64,000 bases of DNA from Charina bottae (taxonomy: Eukaryota; Chordata; Lepidosauria; Squamata; Charinaidae): contig JALMGJ010000005.1 of NCBI GenBank assembly GCA_023362775.1, forward strand, positions 39,551,463 to 39,615,462. Reading direction: 5' to 3'. A model generated the notes under the pieces. It saw nothing but the letters and a program-made list of their open reading frames with translations. It was not told the DNA's origin and searched no databases. Within the stretch, counting starts at the first letter, position 1. Each line of letters starts with the position of its first letter. Below, one piece after another: positions 20,318-30,998 of this stretch. The translations under genes and the position numbers were made by a program.

Positions 20318-20875
20318 TCAGTCCGTGAATATATAAGGGGCCATTCTAGGGCACCCCCCCCTCCAAGAATGACTCTTGTCCTCCCCGCCCCAGGCACGAT
20401 GGCAAAACCAGGTCTTCAGTTTTTTACGGAAGTCCAGGAGAGAGGGGGCTTGCCTCACCTCTGGGGGAAGAATGTTGCAGAGGGCGGGAGCTGCTGCAGA
20501 GATGGCCCGCTTCCTGGAACCCGCCAGATGGAATTCTCTTACAGACGGGGTCCGTAACATGCCCTCTCTGCATGACCGGGTGGGGTGGGTCGATATAATG
20601 GGGATGAGATGGTCCTTCAGATAACCTGGGCCCATGCCATTTAGGGCTTTAAAGGGGTTTTTTATAATCAACACCTTGAATTGGACCCGGAAGCAAACCG
20701 GAACCCAATGCAGCTCGCGCAGCAAAGGTGTTACGTGTGCCGATCTTGGGGCACATAAAATTGCCTGTGCGGCCACATCCTGGACCAGTTGAAGCTTCCG
20801 GATGCTCTTTAAGGGTAGCCCCATGTAGAGCGCATTACAATAGTCTAAATGGGAGATGACCAGGGCATGAGTCAC
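20318..20875 (-). pseudogene. L2 ORF2 C-terminal region (185 codons)
   Basis: Shows the canonical L2/CR1-group segment VISHLDYCNALYMGLP, LRELHWVPV, FRVQFKVLI, ALNGMGPGYL and, near the end, APALCNILPPEVRQAPSL then FRKKLKTWFCH. This is the best-preserved copy of this segment in the window and helped identify the fragments at 3.6, 16.7, 49.5 and 62 kb. Confidence 0.93.
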
Positions 20876-21189
20876 TGTTCGAAGGGCCTCTCAATCCAGG
20901 AAAGGACGTAACTGGCGCACAACACGAAGTTGAGCAAAGGCCCTTCTGGCCACGACTACCACCTGCTCTTTGATCAGGAGTCGTGAGTCCAGGAGGACCC
21001 CCAGATTCTGCACCCGGTCTGTCTGGGGCAGTGCAACCCCATCCAGAACTAAAGATGACAAATTCCGGATACCGAGGGGCCATTAACCCACAGCCACTCC
21101 ATCTTACCATGGTTCAGCTGAAGCCTGTTTTTCCCCATTTAGGCCCCCACAGCCCCCAGGCACCTAGAGAGGGTGGTCACGGCATCACT

Positions 21190-21194
21190 TGCTT
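21190..21194. repeat. 5-bp TSD (TGCTT) of the solo LTR, left copy
   Basis: TGCTT is repeated at 21938-21942 across the LTR. Confidence 0.88.
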
Positions 21195-21937
21195 TGTCAG
21201 ATTACCCATATGAGAAGTGTTTTGGCAAATTGCATCCTTTACCAGCAAAGCGTTCTCATGATGACGTGAACGCCAGGTGGCTAGATAACAAGCATTCCCA
21301 TAATTTTGAATGGCGTTGTTTACATCTTCATGAGATAGGGAGCGAGAAGGTACCATGTTATGGCTAGCAATGGAAATCTTCCCATGAGAACAAATCCTCC
21401 TGATTTCCTTCTGTGGGAAGCCTTGCCCAGGCCCCCTGAGCAAGGAGGGGGGGAACTCACGTGCTTGCTGAGATGCAAGCCACTGCCACCCAATGCTATG
21501 TGCTTTAGGCCTAATGCTTTGGGCCTAGTGTGTGTCACAGCTAACATCCAGCCAATCAGAAAGCTAGAAGAACTGAATATACAACCATGCAAAATGGTGT
21601 TCTATGCTTCTTGATTTCTAGTGTCTTTTAGCCATGTAGTTCTTCACGTGTTCACTTCCCATGGACTGGGCAGAGTGAGCTATGCCTGGCTTTGGGTATA
21701 GGCTGTGGCAGGAACTCTGGCCCTGGGATCAATACACAGAACTCTGCTTATAAGTTTGTTTTTGTTTTTCCTTTGTACCATGTATATTCAACTTTCATTT
21801 TTGCGATAGTGTACTATATATACATTATTGCCTTATGCTACCAGTAAACACTGTTAGCCCTAACAAGCTGCATTCTTGTCTGTTTATTCTCAAGCCTTGA
21901 GTTTTTTTTTCCCTTTAAGCCAGCGTATATCCTATCA
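21195..21937 (+). mobile_element. Solo copia-2-family LTR (743 bp)
   Basis: Begins TGTCAGATT and ends CCTATCA. It aligns by eye with the reverse complement of the copia-2 LTRs (30999-31695, 35514-36210), including the block gccaggtggctagataaca, ttcccat(a)a-tttgaatgg, and the last ~110 bp. An exact 5-bp TSD flanks it. The internal region was lost, most simply by LTR-LTR recombination after integration into the L2 LINE. Confidence 0.92.
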
Positions 21938-21942
21938 TGCTT
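21938..21942. repeat. 5-bp TSD (TGCTT) of the solo LTR, right copy
   Basis: Partner of 21190-21194. L2 sequence resumes at once. Confidence 0.88.
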
Positions 21943-22612
21943 AACCTGGGATGGAAATGTACAATTGAGTATCATCAGCATATTGGTGATACCTCATCCC
22001 ATGGTGACGGATGATCTCAACCAGTGGTTTCATGTAGATGTTAAAAAGGAGCGGGGAGAATACCGAACCCTGTAGCACCCCACACCGGAGGGGTCGAGGG
22101 TCAGATCTCTCATTCCCTATCAACACCTATTGGGACCGGCCTTGGAGCAAGGAGGTGAACCAGTGCAGAACCACGCTACCCACCCCGAACCCCCTGAGCC
22201 GCCCCAAAAGGATACCATGGTCGATGGTATCGAAAGCCACTGAGAGGTCAAGAAGAGCCAGGATGCATGCACTGCCCCCATCCCACTCCTGCCAGAGATC
22301 ATCCATAAGTGTGACCAATGCCATTTCCATCCCATATCCGGGACTGAAACCTGACTGACAGGGGTCCAGATAATCCGTTCCATCCAGAATCCTCTGGAGC
22401 TGTAATGCCACCACTTTCTCAACCACCTTCCCCAAAAAGGGTAGGTGGGAGACTGGATGAAAATTGTCCAGTATAGTAGGGTCCAGCAATGGTTTCTTGA
22501 GGAGGGGGTGCACCAGTGCCTCCTTAAAGGCAGCCGGAAACACCACCTCTCTCAAGGATGTATTTACCATCATCTGGACCCAGCCACATGTCACCTCCCG
22601 AGCAGCCTTCAC
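21943..22612 (-). pseudogene. L2 reverse transcriptase palm
   Basis: One phase with a single in-frame TAG at 22127-22129. Motifs in order: ILDNFHPVSHLPFLGKVVEK, SGFSPGYGMEMALVTLMDDL, LLDLSVAFDTIDHGILL (first catalytic Asp), [19 protein letters not shown] and [11 protein letters not shown] (catalytic YADD). The glutamine-rich, glycine-containing turn LQGRSQ just precedes the stop. Confidence 0.93.
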
Positions 22613-22653
22613 CAGCCAGGAGGGACATGGGTCTAGTTGGCAAGTGGTGGCAT

Positions 22654-22872
22654 TTACAGACTTGAGGATCCTGTCAACTTCCTCAGGTCCAACAGGATCA
22701 AACTGTTCCCAGATAACTGGGTAAGTACTGTATGTTCCCCAGGCATCTGCATAGATAATGTCTCATGCTTGGAGTCCAACTTGGAAGAAATCCGAGCGAT
22801 TTTATGCTGCAGATGCCCATAAAACTCCTCAGCATGGCCCTGTAGATGGATTTCTGAACCCCCTTTCCCCAA
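22654..22872 (-). pseudogene. L2 endonuclease-RT connector, distal part
   Basis: The FYGHLQHKIARISSKLDS segment corresponds to the L2 connector (the 'F...KI..IR..L' pattern) just upstream of the RT. It is out of frame with its neighbours. Confidence 0.75.
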
Positions 22873-22878
22873 AAGGGA

Positions 22879-23196
22879 TCAGGTGATCTTGAACAGGGCC
22901 ACCGGGTGGCATTCTGTGGATGCAATAAGAGCAGAGAAATACTGACGTTTCGCCGCTCTTACCACCACAAGGTAGAGTCTGACAGCGGCTCTAGCTTGTG
23001 TTTTGTCAGGTTCGGTCTTTGTCTTCCTCCAGCCGTGCTCTAGATGTCTCTTAATCCTCTTCAGAACCCTCAGCTCCTCCATAAACCACGGGGAGTGTCG
23101 GGCTTGATGAGGCAAGAGAGGTCGCACAGGCGCGATCCTGTCCAAGGCCCCGGCCGCCTCCCTATTCCGGGTAGGAATAGGGATCCCTCCATCCAC
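22879..23196 (-). pseudogene. L2 endonuclease-RT connector, proximal part
   Basis: Reads APVRPLLPHQARHSPWFMEE, LRVLKRIKRHLEHGWRKTK and AAKRQYFSALIAS, the L2 pattern between endonuclease and RT (PW..ELR..KR..R..E..WR, then K..Y....). It marks the 5' limit of the surviving LINE. Confidence 0.85.
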
Positions 23197-23205
23197 TCAT
23201 ACAAC

Positions 23206-23502
23206 CTTGCACACCTTCAATCAACCCAAGGTGATGGTGGGCCCCGCAGTGCACCAGCTCATGCTCTCGGTGCTGTCAGGGCCCAACCACCCCTCCCACA
23301 CTCACTGTGCCCCCCCTTGGCCTCTCTCACTGGTCAGCAGGAGGCACTACATCCACTACCCCTCACAGCCTGTCTCTCACTCAGGAGGTGAGTGTCCTAA
23401 CATACCACATACAGCCATTCAAGCCTGGACTCCCTCCCTTGTCTCTCACACCTGGGAGGGAGTACTCCATATGCATTTAAACTTTAAAAGAGACTAAGAG
23501 GG
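23206..23502. other. GC-richer unclassified flank with an inverted repeat
   Basis: Contains GGACTCCCTCCC (23429-23440) and, ~15 bp later, GGGAGGGAGT, which can pair as a hairpin. No coding feature supported. Confidence 0.4.
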
Positions 23503-23510
23503 CCCTTATA

Positions 23511-23792
23511 TAGGCTGACCATACGTCTCGTTTTGAATGGAACAGTCCCGTTTTTTAAGCATTTTTCAACTGTCCCATCATTTTCATAAAAATCTCAATT
23601 TTGTCCCATTTTTCAAACCCGGCAGGAATGGCGCAGAAGGAGGATCCGAGCTGGAGCATGGACCGGGGGGCGGGGTTTGCAGACGGGAGCCAATCATGTG
23701 GACCGGGGGTGGGGACCCCTGTGTTTTTCATGAATACAGAATATTACATAAGACCCTGTCCCATTTTGCCATCCTGAAATATGGTCAGCCTA
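23511..23792. mobile_element. hAT-type MITE (282 bp)
   Basis: Terminal inverted repeats TAGGCTGACCATA / TATGGTCAGCCTA (13 bp, exact), flanked by the 8-mers CCCTTATA (23503-23510) and TCCTTATA (23793-23800), 7 of 8 identical. It contains an internal module (23657-23721) resembling the MITE at 60743-60957. Confidence 0.8.
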
Positions 23793-23829
23793 TCCTTATA
23801 TGAATGTGAAATTGTCTGGATATTAAGAT

Positions 23830-24400
23830 CAGGCAGGAGAGACTGTCATAAATACACCCTCACTTTCTGAGATCTGCTTGCTGGGCTCATGGGAGAGAGC
23901 CTATTTCATATTGCCCCAAAGCTATTGGAATGTACTCCTTTGAAAGTTGTTTCTAGCCTCTAATTTTTCCATTTTTAGGAAAGGCATCAAGATCTTTGAA
24001 AGCCTAGACCAGAGCTTTCCAAACTTTTCATGTTGGTGACACACTTTTTAGACATGCATCATTTCGCAACACACTCTTACAGCAGGGCACAAGGCAGGCA
24101 CTAGGACCTGCACGGAATCCTGGCAGGACTTGGAGGCAGCAGCAGCCGCGACACACCCAGACACTGCAGCCGACACACTAACGTGTCCCGACACACAGTT
24201 TGGAAAGTTCTGGCCTAGACCTTCATTTTAGGACAGGCATTTTCAGACTGAGTTAATTTAATAATGATTTTAACTATTTTATGAAACAGTAAATGCTTAT
24301 GTCTATATTGTTATTATTGTTGATGTTACCACTCTTCTTGAGTGGCCTATGGAGAGAAAATCAGGCTATAAATACTAAAAATCATAACTAAGTAAATAAG
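23830..24400 (+). mobile_element. Old L2-type LINE 3' end, interrupted by a hAT MITE
   Basis: Degenerate plus-strand L2 C-terminus, readable as gagagcctatttcat... ('SYWN.L' for the usual 'WN.LP') and, after removal of the MITE, tcaagatctttgaaagcctagacc-ttcattt for the 'K.LK.W.F' block, followed by an L2-like tail at 24340-24400. Confidence 0.5.
24010..24212. mobile_element. hAT-type MITE (203 bp)
   Basis: Terminal inverted repeats CAGAGCTTTCCAAACT / AGTTTGGAAAGTTCTG with a perfect 8-bp TSD GCCTAGAC at 24002-24009 and 24213-24220. The GC-rich core has no coding capacity. The 8-bp TSD and CAG start are diagnostic of hAT. Confidence 0.92.
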
Positions 24401-26384
24401 TACTTGGAAAGAGTTGTGAGTTGGACAGAGAAGAAGGTAGGGAACTATTTTCAAACCCAAAAGCAAATCCAAGTTAATCATATGAGCCGCTGGTCACATT
24501 GACAAAACAGCACACCACACACCTGGGAGGAACATACAGTATAATAGAAGCAAGACTGGGAGACAGGGCAAATGCCTGACCATTTTTCCTCTATCAACGA
24601 TCACAAATTCTTCACCAGCACTAAAGACTTGGAAAGGTCTTGTCTCATACTTCAAGTATACTTGTTATTGAAAGGACTGATGCACGAGTTCTACCATGAG
24701 GTATAGAAAATTAACAATCATTCAAGAATGATTATGAGATGCAGACTCTTTACTTAATCCAGAGATCCATTTGTGGAATAAAGAAACTAATGCATTAATG
24801 TGCAACTTTGGGGGACCAAGTACTGTATTCTGTTTTTGAGTGGTACGTTGGAAGCTGTAGTTCAAAAAGTAGGCAGGGCTAGGTGGAAGAAATGGATGGA
24901 GCTGAGACGGAACTAAATTTAATTTAACTTAAATTTAAGTAAATGTAATTACAGTTTATAATAATTTCATGTGTATTTAATAATTGCCTCATCTTCAGCC
25001 CCATGAACATTTAGAATTTGGCAGCCACTTTTGAACGGACAAAGCACACCTAAGGCTTTGTGAGGAAATGCATCTGCCTTGGGAGTTCAAGTTGTACACT
25101 CCTAAACCAATAAGTTAGGAAGAGCTGAAAAAAAGTTCTCGCTAAGGTACAACTTGCCCTCTAACTCACAGTTGTGAAGTATCTTTGTTAATAATAACCA
25201 TTATTTCAATCCCACTTTCCTTACCATGACCCCATAATTAAATGCACCATCTACATGAGTAACATCATGTTTGCCTCCCACTCTGATGTCTGCTGAGACA
25301 CAACAAATGAAGGAAGCTATGACTAATTGCCTACTAAATGCATCTCTATCAATTTTCTCTATTCATCTGCATCACAGGATCCGAGTGGTTAGCAACCAAT
25401 GCTCACTTTGGACTTCTAATAACATCCGTGAAATATTCTAAAATTATTCTTTTGTTTGTGTTGCGCACCATGCTAGACAGCTCAGAGCACAGCTTCTTAG
25501 CTATGCTGGACCTCTGCCTGGCATCCTTTTATCAGAACTGGCATGCTCTTTCTGGTTAAGCAAGGCCCTCTGGTGGCAAAATCCAAGGGATAAGTATTTA
25601 AAAATGGATTCTTACATCCACTAGTTATGACTTCTCTTGTTGGGGGCATATTTGGATGCAAACTGTACACCTGGGCAGCTGGATCTAGTTTGTCCTGAAG
25701 CTTTTGGGATTCTGCTACCTTCTTATGGAAGCAGAACGGAACATTTTATGAGTTTCAGCAACTGATATGAGAGGGTATATTTCAAGACAATTAGCTTGCA
25801 GAGCCTCAGGTGGTGTTTTGAGCCATTGAACCCAAAGCCCAGAGCTGAACAATTTTAATTACTTGAATATGAGTAATAAGCCTCTAGATAGTCATTGCCC
25901 AGACTTGTTCGGTGGCTTGGTCATAGGGTCCTGAAGAGACAGATGGTGCACCTGGGCCTAATATAGTTGTAATCTTAGTCTCTCCCTCTAACATTCCCTG
26001 AGTTATCAGGTCCACAAACAAAAATAGCAATATGTTGATGCTATAGCTAGATCCATAAGGAAGGATACAAGGAGAAACTGCCTAGAATATCTTTACAGTT
26101 GTGAAATATATAATAAAAACAGTGTGGTTCAGTTTCCCACCTTAAACTGATAATGGTAGTCTCAAATTTGATGCTGTGAAGCACTAGGAAGATTCTTCTG
26201 GGGAAATATCAACATCCATGACAAATAGGCTCACCATGTCATTTCTTGAATATGTATATTGGAACACTTGTGGTACGGATGGAGATTTAAAATACCTATC
26301 TTGTCATGGTCAGATCATTGGTAGTTGAAATTTAGTTGTTCCTTGGCAAGGATACCTTACTGGAATCTTATTTTATTTATTAAA
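24401..26384. other. Unclassified sequence, no gene seen
   Basis: AT-rich, no supported reading frame or repeat. The 73-codon frame at 25338-25559 follows a pyrimidine-rich CAG but shows no recognisable domain. Confidence 0.45.
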
Positions 26385-26560
26385 TTAAATAATTTATTTA
26401 TTTATTTAATTTTTATCCCGTCTTTATTATTTTTATAAATAACTCAATACTCCTTCCTCCTCCTATTTTCCCCACAACAGCAACCCTGTGAGGTGAGTTG
26501 GGCTGAGAGAGAGGGACTGGCCCAAGGTCACCCAGCTGGCTTTCACACCTACTATGTTAT
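26385..26560 (+). mobile_element. MIR/L2-like ancient SINE-type fragment
   Basis: Contains the widespread block accctgtgaggtgagttggg...ctggcccaaggtcacccagc, followed by an L2-like tail. A reverse-oriented relative lies at 53878-54035. Family assignment is tentative. Confidence 0.55.
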
Positions 26561-26926
26561 TTATTTATTTATTTATTTTAATATTATTTAATATTATTGA
26601 ATTAATAATTATTTAAATAAATACATAAATTGTTTAATAATCTGCCCATCCAATTTAATGGAATGACACAATTCAGGGAGATTGATCTGTGGTGTGCTGA
26701 TAATCTCTTTCACTGGATATCAAGTACATAGCACAGCCATATGCTCCACCCTTACTCTTCTTGGGTTATTACTTCTAGAATAGAAGGTGTAAATGGTTAT
26801 AAATTGACTACTCCTGAAAAATCTTGCCTGCTTTTATTTCTTTTCTTTTTAAATATATCCCAATATTTTTCATATTACTGAATTTGTTGCTTTTGATTTC
26901 ATTGCTTTTGATCTCATCACAACTAT
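26561..26926. other. Unclassified AT-rich sequence
   Basis: Dominated by A/T runs (TTTA and AAAT motifs to ~26640). No gene. Confidence 0.4.
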
Positions 26927-26935
26927 TAAAACATA

Positions 26936-27267
26936 AAAAGGTAAAGGTTCCCCCCGCACATTTGTGCAGTCGTGTCCGACTCTAGGGGCCGGTGCTCATC
27001 TCCGTTTGTTAGCCGAAGAGCCAGCGTTGTCCGAAGACGCTTCCACGGCCATGTGGCCGCATGACGCGTGCAGAACGCTGTTACCTACCCACTGAAGTGG
27101 TACCTATTCATCTACTTGCATTTGCATGCTTTCGAATTTCTAGGTTGGCAAGAGCTGGGGCAAGTGCGGGAGCTCACTCTGCAGGCAGGGCTAGGGATTC
27201 GAACCTCCAAACTTGCGATCTTCCGATCGACAAGCCTGGCGTCTTACCCGCTGAGCCACCACGCCCC
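26936..27267 (-). mobile_element. Sauria/Squam-type SINE S3
   Basis: Reverse orientation, closely similar to S2: 3' end with the BovB-like cagtcgtgtccgactctag complement, body, and B box complement gattcgaacc at ~27197. A 9-bp TSD TAAAACATA occurs at 26927-26935 and 27268-27276. Confidence 0.95.
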
Positions 27268-27276
27268 TAAAACATA

Positions 27277-27914
27277 TTTTATATTAAAACATATTTCATC
27301 ATTATTTATCATATGAATTTGTGGAAGATTTTAAGTCTCCAATGAAAAAAACTAGATTTATTTTAATTTCTTTTTCACTTCACTGATACCCACTGATACA
27401 TGCATAGATGCTATTATTCAGTGCAATATTCCTTAAATCGGTATTACTCACTAGAATGCTGTTTTTCATGAATTAGCTTAGCTTTGCTTCTAGGAATGAT
27501 AGGTTCTATGCTTAAGATATTGGCCCTTGTGTAAGTCTATTAGAATCAGTTATGAAAGCTACTGTGTTTTTTATGATAACAAAAGATTAACCAAGATGAG
27601 AATGATGGAAACTGTAATAAAGCAGAGTAGCATTAAATAATAATTTAAAAACTGTAGGTCACCTCTAGATTGTTTTGGGAGCAACATTTGGGGCAGAGTT
27701 TTTATTAGCCTACCCCAGCTTAGTGACCTTAAAATATTTTTGGATTGCAATCACCAAACCAGCCTAGCCATTGAGTCTGCTGGTTGGATGTGACAATGAG
27801 AACTGTAGTCCAAGCTATCAATAGGCAACCAGGTTGATTTGCTTGGTTCTTAATCCAGCTGCCATGTTTGGGATGCTAATTCAGTCCAGCAATTAAACAA
27901 CCTCAGTTTATAAT
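27277..27914. other. Unclassified sequence
   Basis: No supported gene or repeat. Confidence 0.4.
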
Positions 27915-28003
27915 AGTATATTTGTTGTAAACCACCCAGAGTCTGCCGTGGTAGAGATGGACGGTGATAAATTTGATTAATAAATAATAAATAAATAAAT
28001 ATG
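27915..28003 (+). mobile_element. L2-type LINE tail with (AAAT)n
   Basis: The tgtaaaccacccagagtctgcc...tagagatggac block is the standard L2 3' tail and ends in AAAT repeats. Confidence 0.75.
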
Positions 28004-28599
28004 GTAGCTATAATATTTCTGTACAATCCAGGCTGCCAGTCTTTTCCAGAATACTTCTGATTTATAATTCTCTACCGTGCAAGGTCATGACTCAGAACTG
28101 GAAGAGACCAGTTCATTTAGTTATACTCAGCTCCTCGAACACATCTGAGAATTTCATGGAACTTTGATGAAGTGTAAATAAACTTTCATTTTTGTTAAGT
28201 CACCCCTCCTTCTGAGATTCATGGTTATGGACAAGAACTTTGATATATGATATATGAGAGCAATGGTTCTGAGTCTATAAATCTAGCCTGCTGAATTAAG
28301 GAACAAAACCAAGCTGTATTTCCAAATTTTTATTTTTGGGCCTTTTTAAATTTTATTTTTGAGAGATTGACCTGTGCTTTTGAATGTTTGCAGTTAATTC
28401 TTCTCAAGTTCTCAGTTATTCCATTGTCTAAAATGCTAGGAATGGTTTCCTGTATGAGGAATATATGCATACATATATACATATCCATCATGCTATTCCC
28501 TTTTGGGGTAAGCACTGTATGATGGAAGAAAAACATGCAAGATAATAAATGGAATGCTTAGCAAATGGTCCAACACTGAATGAGAAATAAACCAAAGAT
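28004..28599. other. Unclassified sequence
   Basis: No supported gene. The reverse-strand frames at 28330-28706 are AT-driven. Confidence 0.4.
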
Positions 28600-28933
28600 G
28601 TGTGATATCTCCTTGATTGTTTATTATATTTATGGATAAATGTATAAGCAATGCTAGCAGTGATGTTAGAGATGTATTTGTTGGAGACATTAAAATATAC
28701 ATACATTTGTATGCAGATGGGGCTCTGTAGTTTGCTGAGAGCCTGAGTAATTTGCAGTGAAGTTAGACTCTATGATGCAATCAGGAGAGTGGATCTGAAA
28801 ATTTATGTATCAAAACCCACAGTAGTTGTGCTTGACAGGAAAATGGACAGATGAGGGTACTTCAGAAATGTGTGTGATAAAACAAAAAGTGATATGGTCA
28901 ACAATGAATGGATGGTAAATGCATGTGAATTAA

Positions 28934-28946
28934 ATATAAGAGTGGA
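28934..28946. repeat. 13-bp TSD of Penelope-1, left copy
   Basis: ATATAAGAGTGGA recurs exactly at 29449-29461, on the other side of the Penelope fragment. Confidence 0.88.
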
Positions 28947-29448
28947 GTCCTTGGTGCTCTCTGAGCCTTGTTGTTTTCTTGCAGACATTTCATTGCCAGA
29001 CTAGGCAACATCTTCAGTGTAAAAAGGGAGTGGGACTTGCTCTTTGTTTATATACCATGGCTTGTCCTGCTGGTGTTGGTGGAGGTGTTAGTAGTTCCTT
29101 GATTGGGCTGTTGTTTGCTACTTGGTTGATTGACTGAGTTAATAGTTCCTTGATTAGGGTATATTGTGCTGTTTGATTGTTCCTCTGGTGCTAATCCTGG
29201 GGTTAATCTTTGCATATCTGGGTATTGACTGCTGGCAAGGAGGTGTTCTGGTCTTCTGGCTTTTCTATTGTCTCTTATGAATGGTATGTAAATGCTATTT
29301 ACCTCTATGTGTCTGTTGATGGCTGCTTTGTCTGAGTGCCAAGCTTCCAGGAATTCTCTAGTGTTTTTGGATTTGGCTTGGTTTAAGATGCTCAGAGTTT
29401 CCCAGTTGAAAGTATGGTTAAGTCTGTCCATGTGTTGTGAGATTAAGG
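28947..29448 (-). mobile_element. Penelope-1: 5'-truncated Penelope-like element
   Basis: The minus strand encodes the C-terminal Penelope segment after the GIY-YIG domain: TREFLEAWHSDKAAINRHIEVNSIYIPF. It closely matches the end of Penelope-2 (54750-55270). The frame 29497-29048 runs from flanking sequence into the element. The exact 13-bp TSD shows insertion in this already truncated form. Confidence 0.9.
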
Positions 29449-29461
29449 ATATAAGAGTGGA
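29449..29461. repeat. 13-bp TSD of Penelope-1, right copy
   Basis: Partner of 28934-28946. Confidence 0.88.
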
Positions 29462-29650
29462 CAGTGTAAAAGAAATACATTGAGGCTGTTCGGCCAAACA
29501 GTACAGAGAAAAATGTATGAAGGAAGAGTAAGACCAAAAAATGTTAGATGGAGTTGATGAAATCTTCAGAAGAGGAAGGCAAGATATTTAAAGAACAAAA
29601 TATAGTATATGGATGTGATGAAAAGAAGGATGGTTTCCAAAGATGGAAAT

Positions 29651-30993
29651 ATTTGTAGATGTATAGTAAATTGTACTGGTATAAACTAGATCTAGATCTT
29701 CTTATCTCATGCCTTTAATTTTTTAGGCTTACTTTTTGTGTAATGTTGCTTACCCCCAAAGAAATACGTGAACTAGTAGACTGAAGTCAACTTGAGTGTT
29801 CTAGTCAAGTTTTACTGTAATGGAATTGGATGTGATGCCTTAGTAACACTTGGAAATATTATTTGAATATTTTCAGTTACTTTGGAAAGTATGTTTTGGT
29901 GTACAAGCAAACCACTGTCTGGGTTCACCAAACATCCTGAATCTGATTACTTCAATTAACCCAATTTCTGGGGTCAGATAATAAATTGAACCCTGAAGTA
30001 AGTAAATGGCTGAATTCTCTTAACATGCCCCCAAAACCAAACAAAAACCCATCACTACAAGAACCCCAAACCCACCAAGATTAAAGCTTAGCATTTTGTG
30101 CATTGGTTTCAAATTGACTTATTTATATATGTTGTCTGAATCTACCCACTTCCATTTTAAAGTGTTATGAAAGTCCTTTGAACATCTGATAGCCAGAAAA
30201 ATGTAAATGGACAAATAATCTGATCTAGTTTTAGTTACTTTATATTTATCTGTAGTTTGGTTTCCTGCTGAAAATGTTTCCTTGATAGCAGATGTTGCCT
30301 AGTAATTAAGTCAATAATTATTTTCTGTGAATGATATCTACATATGTTATACACGTTAGACAAAATTACTGAAGTGATATAAATCATTTTGATTTGTTTC
30401 CATTGCCTCCCAAATGTGGCATTTTACACTATTGAGGAAGAAATCCACAACTGACTTAGCTCTTCCCCTTCATTTTAATATTCATATACTTCACACTTTC
30501 TACAATGGTTTCAGCAGTTCATAAGGTATCATGTTTCATTTAATTTTTAGGGCTTAAACTTTATCTGGTTTTCCTCTTTTTACTTCAAAGGCATACATAA
30601 CCACTGTTGAACCTATACAAAACTTTGTAAGCTTTGGGTCACAGAAAGAGTCTGGCGCAGAGGAATACAGATGTGATTGCAAAACTGATGGGGCTCAGTG
30701 GAAAAACTGAGACTTTACGGGGGTGGTGGTGGTATAGTCTCTTTTTGCAGCCACATTTTTTAAAAAGTTCAATAGTTTTAGCATTTTAGCCTTAGTGCAA
30801 TCCTTTTTGGATTTTTCTCCTCCCCAGAGCATCACATAGCCTTAATGGAATGAGTTCTGGAGAATATCAGCTACAGTAAAAAAAAAAAATTACAATGCTG
30901 CTGTTACCAATGAATTTACAAGGAAATTGTATGGTGGTCCTTCGGGTTTGAAGAAAACACGTTGTTGTGCAGTTCATCTGTGGACACGGAGGT
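29651..30993. other. Unclassified AT-rich sequence
   Basis: No supported gene or repeat. A short GGT-rich run lies at ~30720-30733. Confidence 0.4.
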
Positions 30994-30998
30994 GGCTC
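30994..30998. repeat. 5-bp TSD (GGCTC) of copia-2, left copy
   Basis: GGCTC is repeated at 36211-36215, just beyond the other LTR. Confidence 0.93.

Larger units (their letters stand above)
20109..23205 (-). mobile_element. L2-type LINE, 5'-truncated, split by a solo LTR
   Basis: On the minus strand: linker region (23196-22879), RT fingers and palm (22612-21943), solo LTR insertion (21195-21937), then the C-terminal region (20875-20318) and the L2 3' tail ending in a T/A-rich run at 20109. The endonuclease domain is missing, so this is a 5'-truncated copy of ~2.35 kb net. The reading frame carries a nonsense codon and frameshifts. Confidence 0.93.
28600..29650 (+). mobile_element. Old LINE ORF2 remnant, interrupted by Penelope-1
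   Basis: The plus strand reads the RT-like stretch IKIYIHLYADGALxFAES near 28690-28735 (degenerate YADD). After the Penelope insertion it has a pattern resembling the LINE C-terminal 'LR.FGH...R...' motif (29485-29540). Many stops. The clade cannot be assigned by eye. Confidence 0.5.

Noticed and set aside
25338..25559. Possible exon after CATCACAG
   Set aside because: Same problem: single acceptor-like motif, no domain, no neighbouring exons.
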